Assembly: GCA_938015805.1 (NCBI GenBank)
Contig: CALLXF010000006.1
Coordinates: 1 to 64,000, forward strand
Direction of reading: 5' to 3'
DNA from: an uncultured Saprospiraceae bacterium
Lineage (GTDB): Bacteria > Bacteroidota > Bacteroidia > Chitinophagales > Saprospiraceae
DNA length: 64,000 nt
Both the position numbers and the translations under genes were made by a program. A model generated the notes under the pieces. The model was not told where the DNA came from and did no database searches. It saw only the letters and a list, made by a program, of their open reading frames with translations. Shown here in pieces: positions 25,449 through 35,379 of the stretch; position 1 is the stretch's first letter; the number at the start of each line of letters is the position of its first letter.

Positions 25449-26663
25449 TTACTCCTGCAACCTTGGATTTAGCCTTTTTGTGGCATATTGCCCTATATTT
25501 CCTAAAGCGGCTATAATTGTAAAAAGTACTAATCCGGGAAATAATGCTAGCCACCAAGCCCCAAAATACTTACGTGCTTCGCTCAACATTCCTCCCCAAC
25601 TCACTTCCTCCACTGATAATCCAATACCAAAAAACGATAAAGTCGCTTCCATAAGTATAACAGAACCGACCAAAAATATTATGCTTACTAAGACAGGAGG
25701 AATAACAACAGGTAATAAATGACGCACTAATATATTCCAGTCAGAGTTACCCATGGCCTTTAATGATTTTATAAAGTCGGTCTCTTTTGTAGCAAGTGTC
25801 TCTGCTCTGATATATCTAGAAATTCTCACCCACGTAATCCCACCAATTATCAAAACAATAGACCATACTCCAGTTTTTACAAACACTCCTAAAAATAAAA
25901 ACAGAATAATAAGTGTAGGAATAGACTTAAAAATTTCTACCCATTTATTTAAGATAGAGTCTAAAGGTATACTTCTAGTTTTAGCATTGGGGTAGAACCT
26001 TGATTGTAGCCATTTTACGGACCAGAATAGCAAACTAAAAAGCAAAATCATTACCATTAAGTCTACCCGTCCATGTAAAAAATAAAAACTGTAATAAAGG
26101 CCTACTATCGCTAATAATACCACTGTAATTATCTCTAAATAAGATAAGGCCCAGTCCTTATTACCATAAAACCCACCTAATAAGCCTATAGGTATTCCTA
26201 TGGCTAAAGCCAATAAAACAGAAAACAAGGAGATGATCATAGCAATCCAAGAACCCCTTATCAGTCCCGCTAATACATCTCTACCTAAGCCATCTGTTCC
26301 TAACCAATGTCTATAATATAAATGCTTAACCTCTTGTTTTACAAACGGGGATACATACCCACTGTTTGCGTTATCCATGTATCTACTATTATAAGGAATG
26401 ATAGGCTTTACAGCAAAATCATATTTTTGATCGAGGTGATTGTAGCTGTATCTATTTTTCCAATTTATTATGCCTAGATCATTTGCGATATCCATCACTA
26501 CGGGAAAACATACGTGACCATCTTTCTTTCCAATAATAGGAACATCATTAGCTATAAACTTCCCAAATATCGCGATCAATAGAAATACCAGCAAGATCCT
26601 ACAAGACCACTTTATCTCAACAGGAAAAAAACCTTTACGATATGATTTAACAAAATCTCTCAT
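25449..26663 (-). CDS. Peptide-type ABC importer permease, DppC/OppC-like
   Basis: 404 aa. The binding-protein-dependent transport domain is clear: HWLGTDGLGRDVLAGLIRG near 120, and the EAA-like loop RYIRAETLATKETDFIKSLKAMG that docks an ATPase. Two insertions stand out: a long periplasmic segment after helix 1 (about 35-115) and an extra hydrophobic pair near 190-225. It overlaps the DppB-like gene by four bases. It should form the inner-membrane channel with DppB. No ATPase genes follow; the next gene is convergent. Confidence 0.9.
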   Translation of the reverse strand: MRDFVKSYRKGFFPVEIKWSCRILLVFLLIAIFGKFIANDVPIIGKKDGHVCFPVVMDIANDLGIINWKNRYSYNHLDQKYDFAVKPIIPYNSRYMDNANSGYVSPFVKQEVKHLYYRHWLGTDGLGRDVLAGLIRGSWIAMIISLFSVLLALAIGIPIGLLGGFYGNKDWALSYLEIITVVLLAIVGLYYSFYFLHGRVDLMVMILLFSLLFWSVKWLQSRFYPNAKTRSIPLDSILNKWVEIFKSIPTLIILFLFLGVFVKTGVWSIVLIIGGITWVRISRYIRAETLATKETDFIKSLKAMGNSDWNILVRHLLPVVIPPVLVSIIFLVGSVILMEATLSFFGIGLSVEEVSWGGMLSEARKYFGAWWLALFPGLVLFTIIAALGNIGQYATKRLNPRLQE

Positions 26664-27808
26664 TTAGATTTCCATCTGATTTTAGGATTTACATAGGCGT
26701 ATAAAAGATCAGCTAGTAGATAACATAGCATCGTAATGAAAGCAATGATCATCACGATCGCCATTACAACATTCCAGTCGGACTGATAAATAGCAGCGAT
26801 AAGTAATCTACCCATACCTGGAATATTAAATATATTTTCTATGATAATACTGCCAGCCATTGCACCCGGAATAGAACCGATAATTAGAGTGATCATCGGG
26901 ATCATCGCATTTTTAAAAGCATGTGATCTAGCTCCCTGAGTTATAGATAATCCTTTTGCGTAAGCTGTAATAAGATAATCCATTGAAAGCTGATTCTGCA
27001 TACTAACTTTTAACTGCGTAGACATATATGCCATAGAGTGCAAGGTCCAACAAATAGCAGGTAAAATTAATTTATTACCATACCTACCTATACCTTCCCA
27101 AAACCCAACTCGCTGATAAGTAGGATCTAGACCAATAGACGGAAACCAGTTTGTCCATGAACCATACTGCTCGGTAGTTAAAAAAACCACCGCTAGTGTA
27201 CACAACCAAAATAATGGAACAGAAAAAAACAAAAAGCTCCATTTTTCTAAAATGGTTTTTAAAAAATTAGATTTTCCTTGTGACAACCAGAAACCAAATG
27301 GTATACTTATCATAATTGCAAAAAATAGAGAAAGCAGAAGTAGAAAAAACGTCCATTTTATAGCAACACTTACTTTTGAGGAAACTTGTTTCTGATCGAT
27401 AATAGATGCTCCCCAGTCTCCTTTTGTAAATGCACAGATCCATTTATGAAATTGATTATCAGTTCCATTCCATTCCCATCTGGGCCATTCTAATCGATGA
27501 CTATTATGGTAGTCATCGATCACCTTTTCTCTGCTAGATAATGGTATAATATCCCATCTATTACTTGGATAAGATCTAGGAACAATAGCAAAATAAAACG
27601 TAGGTTTATTTAATCCGAGTCTCTGCTGTACTTTTCTATATTCTGATATGTAAGTTATGGAAGCAATATCCAGTTCGCCATCAACCAACATCATTTTATC
27701 TACCGGATCACCTGGAAGTATAGTCTTTATAAAAAACAAGATTAGTGCAACCATAAACAAAGTAGGTACAAAAGAAAAAAATCGTTTTAGTACATACTCC
27801 AGCATCAT
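26660..27808 (-). CDS. Peptide-type ABC importer permease, DppB/OppB-like
   Basis: 382 aa, six core helices. LPGDPVD after helix 1 and the EAA loop (LITAYAKGLSITQGARSHAFKNAMIP, in pieces) identify OppB/DppB. A segment of about 90 residues between helix 1 and the core (rich in Trp/Arg) is longer than in enteric DppB but usual in Bacteroidota. It lies between the binding protein (13 bases away) and DppC (four-base overlap). The channel would import oligopeptides or similar solutes. Confidence 0.9.
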   Translation of the reverse strand: MMLEYVLKRFFSFVPTLFMVALILFFIKTILPGDPVDKMMLVDGELDIASITYISEYRKVQQRLGLNKPTFYFAIVPRSYPSNRWDIIPLSSREKVIDDYHNSHRLEWPRWEWNGTDNQFHKWICAFTKGDWGASIIDQKQVSSKVSVAIKWTFFLLLLSLFFAIMISIPFGFWLSQGKSNFLKTILEKWSFLFFSVPLFWLCTLAVVFLTTEQYGSWTNWFPSIGLDPTYQRVGFWEGIGRYGNKLILPAICWTLHSMAYMSTQLKVSMQNQLSMDYLITAYAKGLSITQGARSHAFKNAMIPMITLIIGSIPGAMAGSIIIENIFNIPGMGRLLIAAIYQSDWNVVMAIVMIIAFITMLCYLLADLLYAYVNPKIRWKSK

Positions 27809-27821
27809 ATAAAAGCTTGCT

Positions 27822-29558
27822 CTATTGTTCTATAGCTACCTTTTTAGTAGCAAATGTATTTGCAAGATAACCAGGTCGCTTAGGAGTTACCGTTGCTGAT
27901 ATGTTTTTAGAGACTATAATCCGTTCTTTAGGACTATAAAGAAAAATACTAGGCACATCATCATACATCTCTTCTTGTATCTTTTTGTAAATAGCGTCTC
28001 TACTTTCTGGGCTCATCGTAATCCTAAGTTCATCGATTAGTGCATCTACAGTTTTGTTAGAATAATTAGCAAGATTACTTGACCCGTTACTATGCCATCT
28101 TGCAAAAGGATCATCAGCATTAGCATCTTGTCTTACTGCAGCAGTATTTAATTGATAATTTCCAGATTTTGTATCGTTACGTATTTCTCCATTTGACTTG
28201 GTGACCAATTCTATATTTACGCCTACCTTCTTAGCCTCTGACTGTAACATTAGAGAAACTTTTCTACCTAGCTCAGCTTTAGAAACTAGTATTTCTAACT
28301 CTAAGTCTGTTTTTTTGCCATCTATGATTTTATCTAAAACTCCATCGCTATCACTATCCATCCATCCCGAATTATTTAATAAGGTTTTAGCCTTATCAAG
28401 ATTATATCCTAACGGTTTTAATTTATCGTTATAATAGGATTTAGTGGAGTGAAAATGACCTACCTGAGGAGTAGCCATTCCATTCTCAAAATTAGAAATC
28501 ATTTGGTCTACATCTGACATGTAGGCTAAAGCTTTCCTTACATTGGCATCAGCCAAAATCTTATCTTCATTATTAGTGAGTAGGTAGTAATAAAATATCA
28601 ACTGTGGGGTATGGAAATTATATTTATTTTCTTCCTCCGATGTATCTTTTAATTTTTCAAAATTTGCACTAGAAACACCCGTGATAACATTTATATCCCC
28701 TGATTCTAAAAGCGTCAAAGCTGATAATTCTTCAGGAATAATTTTAAAAACGATCGTCTGCGGTAGCGCTTTTAAAAAGGGATTCTCGCTATTACTAGCC
28801 CAGTAATTTTCTTTTCTTTCAAGGGTCAAAAACTGATCTGTTTCCCAGCCAGACAACTTATATGGACCTGCTCCTTCTACTATTTCTCTGGAGTGAACTA
28901 CACCATTAAAATTCTTTACAAAAGTAGAGTCCAATGCATTACTCTTATCTTTTATTGTACCATCTATGTTCAAAACATCTGTAGCATTATTAGGGTCATA
29001 AATATGTTTTGGAAATAAATTTGCCGTTACTAGAGCCTCTACTGCTAGCATATAGGGCTTACTAAAAACGACCTCAAACTTTCTGTTATTATCCGGATCC
29101 ACTATGACATCGACAAGATCCTCAAAGTAAGGTCTCCAACCACGAGCATCTATCTGTTCATTTTTAATTGCTTTGATTGTAAATAAATAATCCTCTGCTG
29201 TTATCGATTTTCCATTATCCCATTTTGCTTCTGGTAGAAATTCTAACGTATACTTTTCTCCACCTTTATGTTGCCCCTCTGTAATGGGTTGTGCGACAGG
29301 AATCTCTTTTATGAGTATAGGTCGGAGCTGTAAACTCACTGGATCAAAATCTGCCAAAGGAACTATAATATACTGGTATACCTCTCTAGCTAGTGACGAT
29401 GGATAGGTCATCGGATTTAGCTTTGCAGGATCTCGCTTAAGTCGGATACTGAGCTCCGCACTACGATCGTCAGAACTACTCGTCTGGGGATCAGTACGAC
29501 AAGAGAAAAGCAATGATAGTACGACAAAAAAGAAAAAACTTTTACAAATTACCTTCAT
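27822..29558 (-). CDS. Solute-binding lipoprotein of a peptide-type ABC importer (SBP family 5)
   Basis: 578 aa. Lipoprotein signal to Cys20 (LSLLFSCRTD). The SBP_bac_5 fold is seen in LSIRLKRDPAKLNPMTYP, YTLEFLPEAKWDNGKSITAEDYLFTIKAI (in pieces), the VEGAGPYKLSGWETDQFLTLERKENYW region and NVRKALAYMSDVDQMI. A DSDSDGVLDKI loop resembles a calcium-binding repeat. It starts the three-gene operon SBP-DppB-DppC. The ligand is unknown. A 19-bp palindrome lies about 94 bases upstream of its start. Confidence 0.9.
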   Translation of the reverse strand: MKVICKSFFFFVVLSLLFSCRTDPQTSSSDDRSAELSIRLKRDPAKLNPMTYPSSLAREVYQYIIVPLADFDPVSLQLRPILIKEIPVAQPITEGQHKGGEKYTLEFLPEAKWDNGKSITAEDYLFTIKAIKNEQIDARGWRPYFEDLVDVIVDPDNNRKFEVVFSKPYMLAVEALVTANLFPKHIYDPNNATDVLNIDGTIKDKSNALDSTFVKNFNGVVHSREIVEGAGPYKLSGWETDQFLTLERKENYWASNSENPFLKALPQTIVFKIIPEELSALTLLESGDINVITGVSSANFEKLKDTSEEENKYNFHTPQLIFYYYLLTNNEDKILADANVRKALAYMSDVDQMISNFENGMATPQVGHFHSTKSYYNDKLKPLGYNLDKAKTLLNNSGWMDSDSDGVLDKIIDGKKTDLELEILVSKAELGRKVSLMLQSEAKKVGVNIELVTKSNGEIRNDTKSGNYQLNTAAVRQDANADDPFARWHSNGSSNLANYSNKTVDALIDELRITMSPESRDAIYKKIQEEMYDDVPSIFLYSPKERIIVSKNISATVTPKRPGYLANTFATKKVAIEQ

Positions 29559-29651
29559 CCTTTAACTAATATATAGTCCATTAAAAAATTGAATTTAAAA
29601 GCTGTGCCATTCAATATGTACTTTATACTTTTCATTATAAAGGGGTTATTT

Positions 29652-29670
29652 CATTGGGTTTAACCCAATG
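29652..29670. promoter_or_regulatory. Perfect 19-bp palindrome, likely operator
   Basis: CATTGGGTT-T-AACCCAATG, nine-base arms around a single T, in the 267-base divergent gap between the ABC operon (start 29558) and the epimerase gene (start 29826). No other IR of this quality is in the gap. It fits a dimeric repressor site; which operon it controls is unknown. Confidence 0.4.
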
Positions 29671-29825
29671 GATTTACGCCTCCAAAATGAGTAATTAAAA
29701 AAAACATAGTATAATCAGTCCTTTATAATATTAGATACTAAGACCCTCTACATGATTTTTTTAATACTTTGTATAAATCCAGTCCAAGATAAAAACAAAT
29801 CAGCATATTAAACTATTTAGATTGT

Positions 29826-30743
29826 ATGTCAAAAGAGAAAGTTCTAATTGCAGGCGGTTCTGGACTAGTAGGACAGTTCCTTGCCGATGATTTACATCAG
29901 AAAGGTTATGCCGTTTCTATACTTAGTCGGAGTGCTAAATCCCATCCCAAGTTTACATACTATAAATGGGACGTGGTGGCCGGAATTATCGATGATGAAG
30001 CTCTCAAAGTAGACCATATCATAAATCTTACTGGTGCAGGAATAGCAGACAAACGATGGACTGATAAACGTAAAAAGGAGATTATAGACAGCCGAGTCGA
30101 CAGCACGATGCTGATAAAAAAAGAATTACATAAAAACGGACTTCATCTTAAAACCTATACATCAGCCTCTGCTATAGGGATCTATGGAGATCGTGGAGAA
30201 GAAAAATTATCAGAATCTGCAGTTATTAATCAAGATTCTTTTATGGTCCAATGCTGTAAAAAATGGGAGGCGGCAGCCCAGACACTAAATATTCACTGTG
30301 ATCGTTTATCTATAATCCGTATAGGAATAGTTATCTCTTCCAATGGAGGTGCTCTGCAAAAATTTATATTACCGATAAAACTAGGACAAGCTAATTATTT
30401 TGGAGACGGGCAACACTATTATTCGTGGATACACATAGAGGATCTTAGCGAGTTATTTTACAAGTGTATCTGTGATATAAACTATAGCGGAATAATCAAT
30501 GGCGTGGCACCGAGTCCTCTTACAAACAAGGCATTTATGATCGAATGTAAAAAAGCAATCGCATCATACGCATTAGTATACCCTGTCCCCAAATGGGTTA
30601 TGAAAATCGCACTAGGAGAAATGTCAGCTGTGATTCTTAATAGCAATCGAGTAATGCCTGATCAATTAGAAAAGCTAAACTTTAGTTATAAACATCCGGA
30701 TTTAGAAAAAGCAGTAGATGATGTTATTAAAAGAGAGATATAG
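29826..30743 (+). CDS. TIGR01777 family SDR epimerase
   Basis: 305 aa. NAD(P)-binding GGSGLVG at residues 10-16, IINLTGAGIADKRWTDKRKKEI (in pieces), TSASAIGIYG with the SDR Tyr region, and the DUF1731-like C-terminal end (VLNSNRVMPDQLEKLNFSYKHPDLEKAV pieces) are typical of the extended SDR group TIGR01777 (YfcH-like). Its reaction is not known; a role in cell-division or sugar-nucleotide chemistry has been proposed for relatives. Monocistronic, ending five bases before the convergent HAD gene. Confidence 0.88.
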   Translation: MSKEKVLIAGGSGLVGQFLADDLHQKGYAVSILSRSAKSHPKFTYYKWDVVAGIIDDEALKVDHIINLTGAGIADKRWTDKRKKEIIDSRVDSTMLIKKELHKNGLHLKTYTSASAIGIYGDRGEEKLSESAVINQDSFMVQCCKKWEAAAQTLNIHCDRLSIIRIGIVISSNGGALQKFILPIKLGQANYFGDGQHYYSWIHIEDLSELFYKCICDINYSGIINGVAPSPLTNKAFMIECKKAIASYALVYPVPKWVMKIALGEMSAVILNSNRVMPDQLEKLNFSYKHPDLEKAVDDVIKREI

Positions 30744-30748
30744 GTTAT

Positions 30749-31168
30749 TTATCTTTTAAATACTTCTATATTTTTTTTCTTAACGATCAGATCAGTAAAA
30801 TTACCATTAAACTTAGTTGCTCTTACCATATGGTTATCGATCCAATGATAATTGCCTCCTCTAGGTTTCCCCATGAGTAATCCATGATATTTAAAATTAT
30901 GTTTATTTAACCAGTTTTCCGTTACTTCTCTGTGCTCCTCTGTACGTGAAGTAAAAAAAGTAATTATATGACCCTGATCATACCATTTATTTAAAATTTC
31001 TAAGGCATCAGGGAATGGCTCACATGTGACCATACGCTCAGGTTCCTCATTAGGAACATCATCTGTAATAGTTCCATCTATATCGATTAGGTAATTCTTT
31101 ACATCCTCCGGTAATATGGGACTCGCTGTATTACCGTTTTGATCTCTGATTTCTTTAAGATTACTCAT
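30749..31168 (-). CDS. Small HAD-superfamily phosphatase
   Basis: 139 aa. The HAD nucleophile motif is D29-I-D31-G-T33 (LIDIDGTITDDVP), motif II is the FFTSRTEE stretch, and the YHWIDNHMVRATKF end supplies motif III/IV. Similar short proteins are often mislabelled phosphoheptose isomerase; they resemble capsule-biosynthesis phosphatases. It should dephosphorylate a small metabolite or sugar in the cytoplasm. It lies nine bases downstream of the M23 peptidase gene and is likely co-transcribed with it. Confidence 0.8.
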   Translation of the reverse strand: MSNLKEIRDQNGNTASPILPEDVKNYLIDIDGTITDDVPNEEPERMVTCEPFPDALEILNKWYDQGHIITFFTSRTEEHREVTENWLNKHNFKYHGLLMGKPRGGNYHWIDNHMVRATKFNGNFTDLIVKKKNIEVFKR

Positions 31169-31177
31169 CTGCTCTTA

Positions 31178-32014
31178 TTACTTAGAAAAATCTATAAAAT
31201 TACTAGGATCTACAGAATTACCATTATACCATAACTCAAAATGCAAGTGAGGCCCACTAGTTAGTCTTCCAGTATTTCCAATTATCGCAATAGATTCTCC
31301 TTGTTTTATTCGATCTCCAGTCTCCTTTAGCAATCGATCATTATGCTTATAAACAGAGATAATATTATCTGCATGCTGGACAGTAATAGAATGACCCGTT
31401 TCTATATTCCAGTCAGATGACACTACTATACCGTCTAATATACTGGTAATAGGAGATCCTTCTGGGGCTATGATATCTACACCTATGTGATCAGGTACGC
31501 TTAAATAACCCGAACTGATGGCCCCTTTTAAAGGTGCATTGAAATATACATGACTCAGGATATTACTCGATAAGTTAGTCATAGTGGATCCACCCGCTCC
31601 GTCTCTTCCTTCCGATATTGCAGTTTGCGTACCAGTCATATCTAAAGTATCAGGATGGATGTTTTTAGGAATCTCACCTCCACTGACCATTTCTTTTAAG
31701 CCATCGATGTATACATTTTGGGTTTCTATAATACCCTCCAGGTCTTCTACCTCATTTTTTAGATTGAGAAATTCCATACTATTATTGACATTACCGTATC
31801 CTGGCACCCACCTTTTAACTGGAGTAAAAATAATAAGAGAGGTAATAATGGCAGCAGTAAGTAAAAAAGCAGAACAAATAGTGATGTACACACTTAAGAG
31901 ACTAAGATTAAAAGAACGCACCTCACTGAGCGTTTCTTCATCTAAAACCACCATTCTGTACTGATCTTTTAGTTTATCCATAAAAGATCGGCTTTTTTTT
32001 ACCTCCTCAGACAT
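31178..32014 (-). CDS. Membrane-anchored M23 peptidoglycan peptidase
   Basis: 278 aa. A transmembrane segment at about 38-63, a coiled-coil stretch at 75-110, then an M23 LytM domain from about 160. The zinc ligands are His176 and Asp180 (PDHIGVDIIAPEG) and the HLH of GPHLHFEL (256-258), so the active site looks complete and it is probably an enzyme rather than an EnvC-type activator. It would cut peptide cross-links in the periplasm. It is divergent from porW across 135 bases and is followed by the HAD gene. Confidence 0.88.
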   Translation of the reverse strand: MSEEVKKSRSFMDKLKDQYRMVVLDEETLSEVRSFNLSLLSVYITICSAFLLTAAIITSLIIFTPVKRWVPGYGNVNNSMEFLNLKNEVEDLEGIIETQNVYIDGLKEMVSGGEIPKNIHPDTLDMTGTQTAISEGRDGAGGSTMTNLSSNILSHVYFNAPLKGAISSGYLSVPDHIGVDIIAPEGSPITSILDGIVVSSDWNIETGHSITVQHADNIISVYKHNDRLLKETGDRIKQGESIAIIGNTGRLTSGPHLHFELWYNGNSVDPSNFIDFSK

Positions 32015-32149
32015 TAGCTAAGTATGAAAAAATTAAAATAAATTTGCACTAAAATAGTTATATAAGTTGTTAGAAACCCCTTTTAATAACTAGATATCAG
32101 TTTTTATCCACAAAGCAGTTTCTCAATTTACTTACAGTAAAATAAATAA

Positions 32150-35100
32150 GTGAAGAACTTTAAAATATTATGCCTCTTCTTGCTATCATTTATAGTGATA
32201 ACTGGATGTGTTACTAAAAAGAAAAAAGGAGATCAAGAGGTCGGTGCCGTTAAGAAATTCTACCATAATGTAACCGCTAAATATAACGGTTACTGGAATG
32301 CTAACGAACTCATGAAAAAGAATGTCACCGTTCTTAATGAAATGCATCAGCCAGACTATTCAGAAATACTAGAAATATATCCATATACTGATGTAGAAAA
32401 TCCAGCGGCTGTTGCAGGAGATATGGAAATCGTAATGAAAAAAGTAGCTAAGGTAGCTAGGTTACATGAACCGAGTCACTGGGTAGATGACTGTTACGTA
32501 ATGCTGGGTCGAGCCCAATTTTTAAAACAAGATTTTGAAACAGCAGAAGAAACTTTTGAATACTTTAATGAAGAGTTTGATCCTAACGATCCTAAAAGTC
32601 GATTATACAATGCCAGTAAAAATCGAAAAAAATCAAGCGACGAGAAAAAAGCTGAAAGAGAAAAAGAGAAAAAGCTAAAGGCAGAAAACATAAAAAAGGC
32701 TAAAAGAGAAAGAGAAGAGACAAAAGAAGATCGAGCTGAAGCCAAAGAAGAAAAAAGAAAAAAAACGGAGAAGTACAAAAAAGAAATCAAAGATCTAAAA
32801 GAAGACCTACGTAACGCAACGAAAAAAAGAAAAGACAACGAAAAAAAGGCACGTGATAAGGCAAGAAAAAATAAAAAAAGAGTAAAAAAAGATCCTAAAG
32901 CTGATCCAAGAAGCAAAAAAGAAATCGAACTAGAAACTAAACTAGCTGCTGTAGAAGCTGAGTACACACGATTTAAAACTCCAAAAGAAGAAAAGACAGA
33001 GACTCCTAAAGAAGGAGAAGAAGACATAGCCGCTGAGGAGGAGGAGGATGTAGCGGAAGACAAACCAAAAGAAAAAAAGAAAATCAGCGATAGTGGTGGT
33101 TTATTTAAACATAAGCCCGCATTCCATGAAGGTGTATACTGGCTCGCAAGAACTTACATAGAACGAGATAATTATTTTTCTGCAAACTTTTTCTTAGACA
33201 AACTGATAAATGAATATCCGACCAGCGATGACATTAGAAAAGAAATTCCAGCAGCTAAAGCCCATTTATTCCTAAGACAAAAGGATTATAATCAAGCGAT
33301 TCCCCATCTACGTGATGCAATCGATGTCACTGGTGATAAAAAACTGAGAGCCCGATATGCTTACATTCTGGGTCAGGTTTATCAAAAACTGGGTCAGGAA
33401 GCTGAGGCAAAAGCAGCTTTTGCGGAGGTAAAAAAATATAAGCCAGATTACTCTATGGAGTTTAATTCTAGACTAAATTTGGCTAAAGCCGAATGGAAAT
33501 CAGGTCAGATAGGTAGGTCAGCAGTAATCTCTCGTTTAGAGAAAATGCTTAAAGACAAAAAGAATTTTGATTATAAAGATCAGGTGCATTACACTATAGG
33601 AGAAATTAAAGAAGCAGATAATGATATTCCTGGAGCAATAGCATCTTATCAGTCTTCTATAAGAGAAAATACTTTTAACAAAGCCCAAAAAGTAGAGTCC
33701 TATTACCGAATAGCAACTCTTTACTACGGCGATGAGAAATATCGACCTTCTAAAAATTATTATGACTCGACATTAACGGTCATGCCTAAAGAAGATTTAA
33801 GATATTTTGATGTAAAAAAATACGCCACGTCTCTTGTAGAAATTGCCTCGAACATAGAAATAATTGCTTTGCAGGACAGTCTACTCATGCTGAGCAATTT
33901 AAGTCCAGACCAACAAAGAAAAATACTAACTCCTATTGCAGAGAAACAGATCGCAGAATCTAAAGAAGAACCCGCTAAAAAAACTTCTTCTCCTAAGAGA
34001 CAATTAAACAAAGGTTTTGGATCATCCGAAAGTAACTTCTTTGCCTACAATCCTACGATCGTTCTTACAGGTAAAAAGCTATTTGAAAGAAAATGGGGAG
34101 AAAGAAATCTAACTGACCACTGGAGACGTTCTAATCGTCCTGGAGTTATAAATGATGGAGACTCGGAAGATGAAGATGAAAACGTTTCCGAAGATTTAAC
34201 AGAAGAAGCCATAAATGCTCTGCTACGTACGATCCCCATGACTCCAGATCAGAAAAGTAAAGTGCATAACAGAAGGGAAGAAGCATTATTTGCTTTAGGG
34301 AAAGCCTACCGTGATAAAATACAGAACTATCCTAAAACAGTAAGCACACTAGAAACACTATTGCAAGACTATCCAAAAACTTCCTATGAAGTGGATGCCA
34401 TGTTTTACATTTATCTAGCTTATGTCGAACTGGGAAATACCAGTTTAGCGAGTCAGTATAAAAAGAAACTTGGAATAAAATATCCAGATGCTAAATTTAC
34501 TAAGTCTATTACGGATCCTGATTATGTAGAAAACCTAAATAAAGAAGTTAATAAGAACGAAGTTTTTTACTCAGAAACGTATGATATTTTTAACCAAGGT
34601 AACCACTTGGAAGTACTTACTAGAGTCGACGAGGCATACAAAAAGTTGGAGAACACTCATCCGTTACTCCCTAAGTTTGCACTTTTACAAGCCATGTCTA
34701 TCGGAAGCGTAAATGGTAAAGACGAGTATATTAAATCACTCCAAGGAGTAATTTCTAGATATCCTAACACTAAAGAAGAGACCAGAGCTAAAGAAATACT
34801 TAGATTCTTGCGTGGCGACAGCAAAGCTTTTAATAAAAGTCTATATGATGAGGAAGATGATCTATTTACTTTAGATGATGAAAAACTACACTATGTCCTG
34901 ATCGTTTTATACGATGGCTCAGATGATGTTTTAAAAAATGCAGAAGGTAAAATCAGCCAATACAATAAAAAATATCACAAAAACGAAAAACTCCGTATTT
35001 CTGATATTCCACTAAATCAGGATATCGGAACACAGCTGATGCTAGTAAGGAAGTTTAAAAACAAATCCAAAGCCATGGCTTATTATAATGGAGTCCTCGC

Positions 35101-35257
35101 TAACAGTAAAGACTTTATCGATCCTGATGAGATAGGGTTTGATATTTTTGCAGCTACTCAGAAAAATTATAGAGAAATTGCTAAACGTAAAGAGGTACTG
35201 CAGTATCGAGCATTTTTTGAGAAGCATTATCTCATAGAAGGTAAAAAAGGGAAATAA
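32150..35257 (+). CDS. porW: T9SS lipoprotein PorW/SprE with a charged insertion
   Basis: 1035 aa. The start is GTG; a stop codon lies directly upstream in frame and the following signal peptide ends at Cys20 (IVITGCVTK), so it is a lipoprotein. The N-terminal KKFYHNVTAKYNGYWNANELMKK block and TPR arrays (about 110-145 and 320-900) identify PorW/SprE, a periplasmic component of the type IX secretion system and of gliding. Residues 156-312 are an insertion made almost only of Lys, Glu, Arg and Asp (repeats of KKxxREKEKK type), a probable long coiled coil between TPR blocks. Convergent on the AtpI-like gene with a terminator between. Confidence 0.88.
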   Translation: MKNFKILCLFLLSFIVITGCVTKKKKGDQEVGAVKKFYHNVTAKYNGYWNANELMKKNVTVLNEMHQPDYSEILEIYPYTDVENPAAVAGDMEIVMKKVAKVARLHEPSHWVDDCYVMLGRAQFLKQDFETAEETFEYFNEEFDPNDPKSRLYNASKNRKKSSDEKKAEREKEKKLKAENIKKAKREREETKEDRAEAKEEKRKKTEKYKKEIKDLKEDLRNATKKRKDNEKKARDKARKNKKRVKKDPKADPRSKKEIELETKLAAVEAEYTRFKTPKEEKTETPKEGEEDIAAEEEEDVAEDKPKEKKKISDSGGLFKHKPAFHEGVYWLARTYIERDNYFSANFFLDKLINEYPTSDDIRKEIPAAKAHLFLRQKDYNQAIPHLRDAIDVTGDKKLRARYAYILGQVYQKLGQEAEAKAAFAEVKKYKPDYSMEFNSRLNLAKAEWKSGQIGRSAVISRLEKMLKDKKNFDYKDQVHYTIGEIKEADNDIPGAIASYQSSIRENTFNKAQKVESYYRIATLYYGDEKYRPSKNYYDSTLTVMPKEDLRYFDVKKYATSLVEIASNIEIIALQDSLLMLSNLSPDQQRKILTPIAEKQIAESKEEPAKKTSSPKRQLNKGFGSSESNFFAYNPTIVLTGKKLFERKWGERNLTDHWRRSNRPGVINDGDSEDEDENVSEDLTEEAINALLRTIPMTPDQKSKVHNRREEALFALGKAYRDKIQNYPKTVSTLETLLQDYPKTSYEVDAMFYIYLAYVELGNTSLASQYKKKLGIKYPDAKFTKSITDPDYVENLNKEVNKNEVFYSETYDIFNQGNHLEVLTRVDEAYKKLENTHPLLPKFALLQAMSIGSVNGKDEYIKSLQGVISRYPNTKEETRAKEILRFLRGDSKAFNKSLYDEEDDLFTLDDEKLHYVLIVLYDGSDDVLKNAEGKISQYNKKYHKNEKLRISDIPLNQDIGTQLMLVRKFKNKSKAMAYYNGVLANSKDFIDPDEIGFDIFAATQKNYREIAKRKEVLQYRAFFEKHYLIEGKKGK

Positions 35258-35302
35258 TAAATTATCACGATATCCCATCAATAAAAGTGATGGAATAGAA
35301 AT

Positions 35303-35340
35303 AAAAAAAGCATCTATCCGAAAGTTGATGCTTTTTTTTG
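35303..35340. terminator. Bidirectional terminator after porW
   Basis: 12-bp stem AAAAAAAGCATC (35303-35314) / GATGCTTTTTTT (35327-35338), 12-base loop. A-run on one side and T-run on the other let it serve both porW and the convergent AtpI-like gene. Confidence 0.8.
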
Positions 35341-35379
35341 TACCCACTATCAAAGTTGCAGAATCCTAATTCTAAAAAA

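Noticed and set aside
32494-33063. Ser/Phe-rich 189-codon frame on the minus strand
   Set aside because: It is the antisense of the Lys/Glu repeat of porW; AAA/GAA codons read backwards give TTT/TTC, so the open frame is a composition effect.
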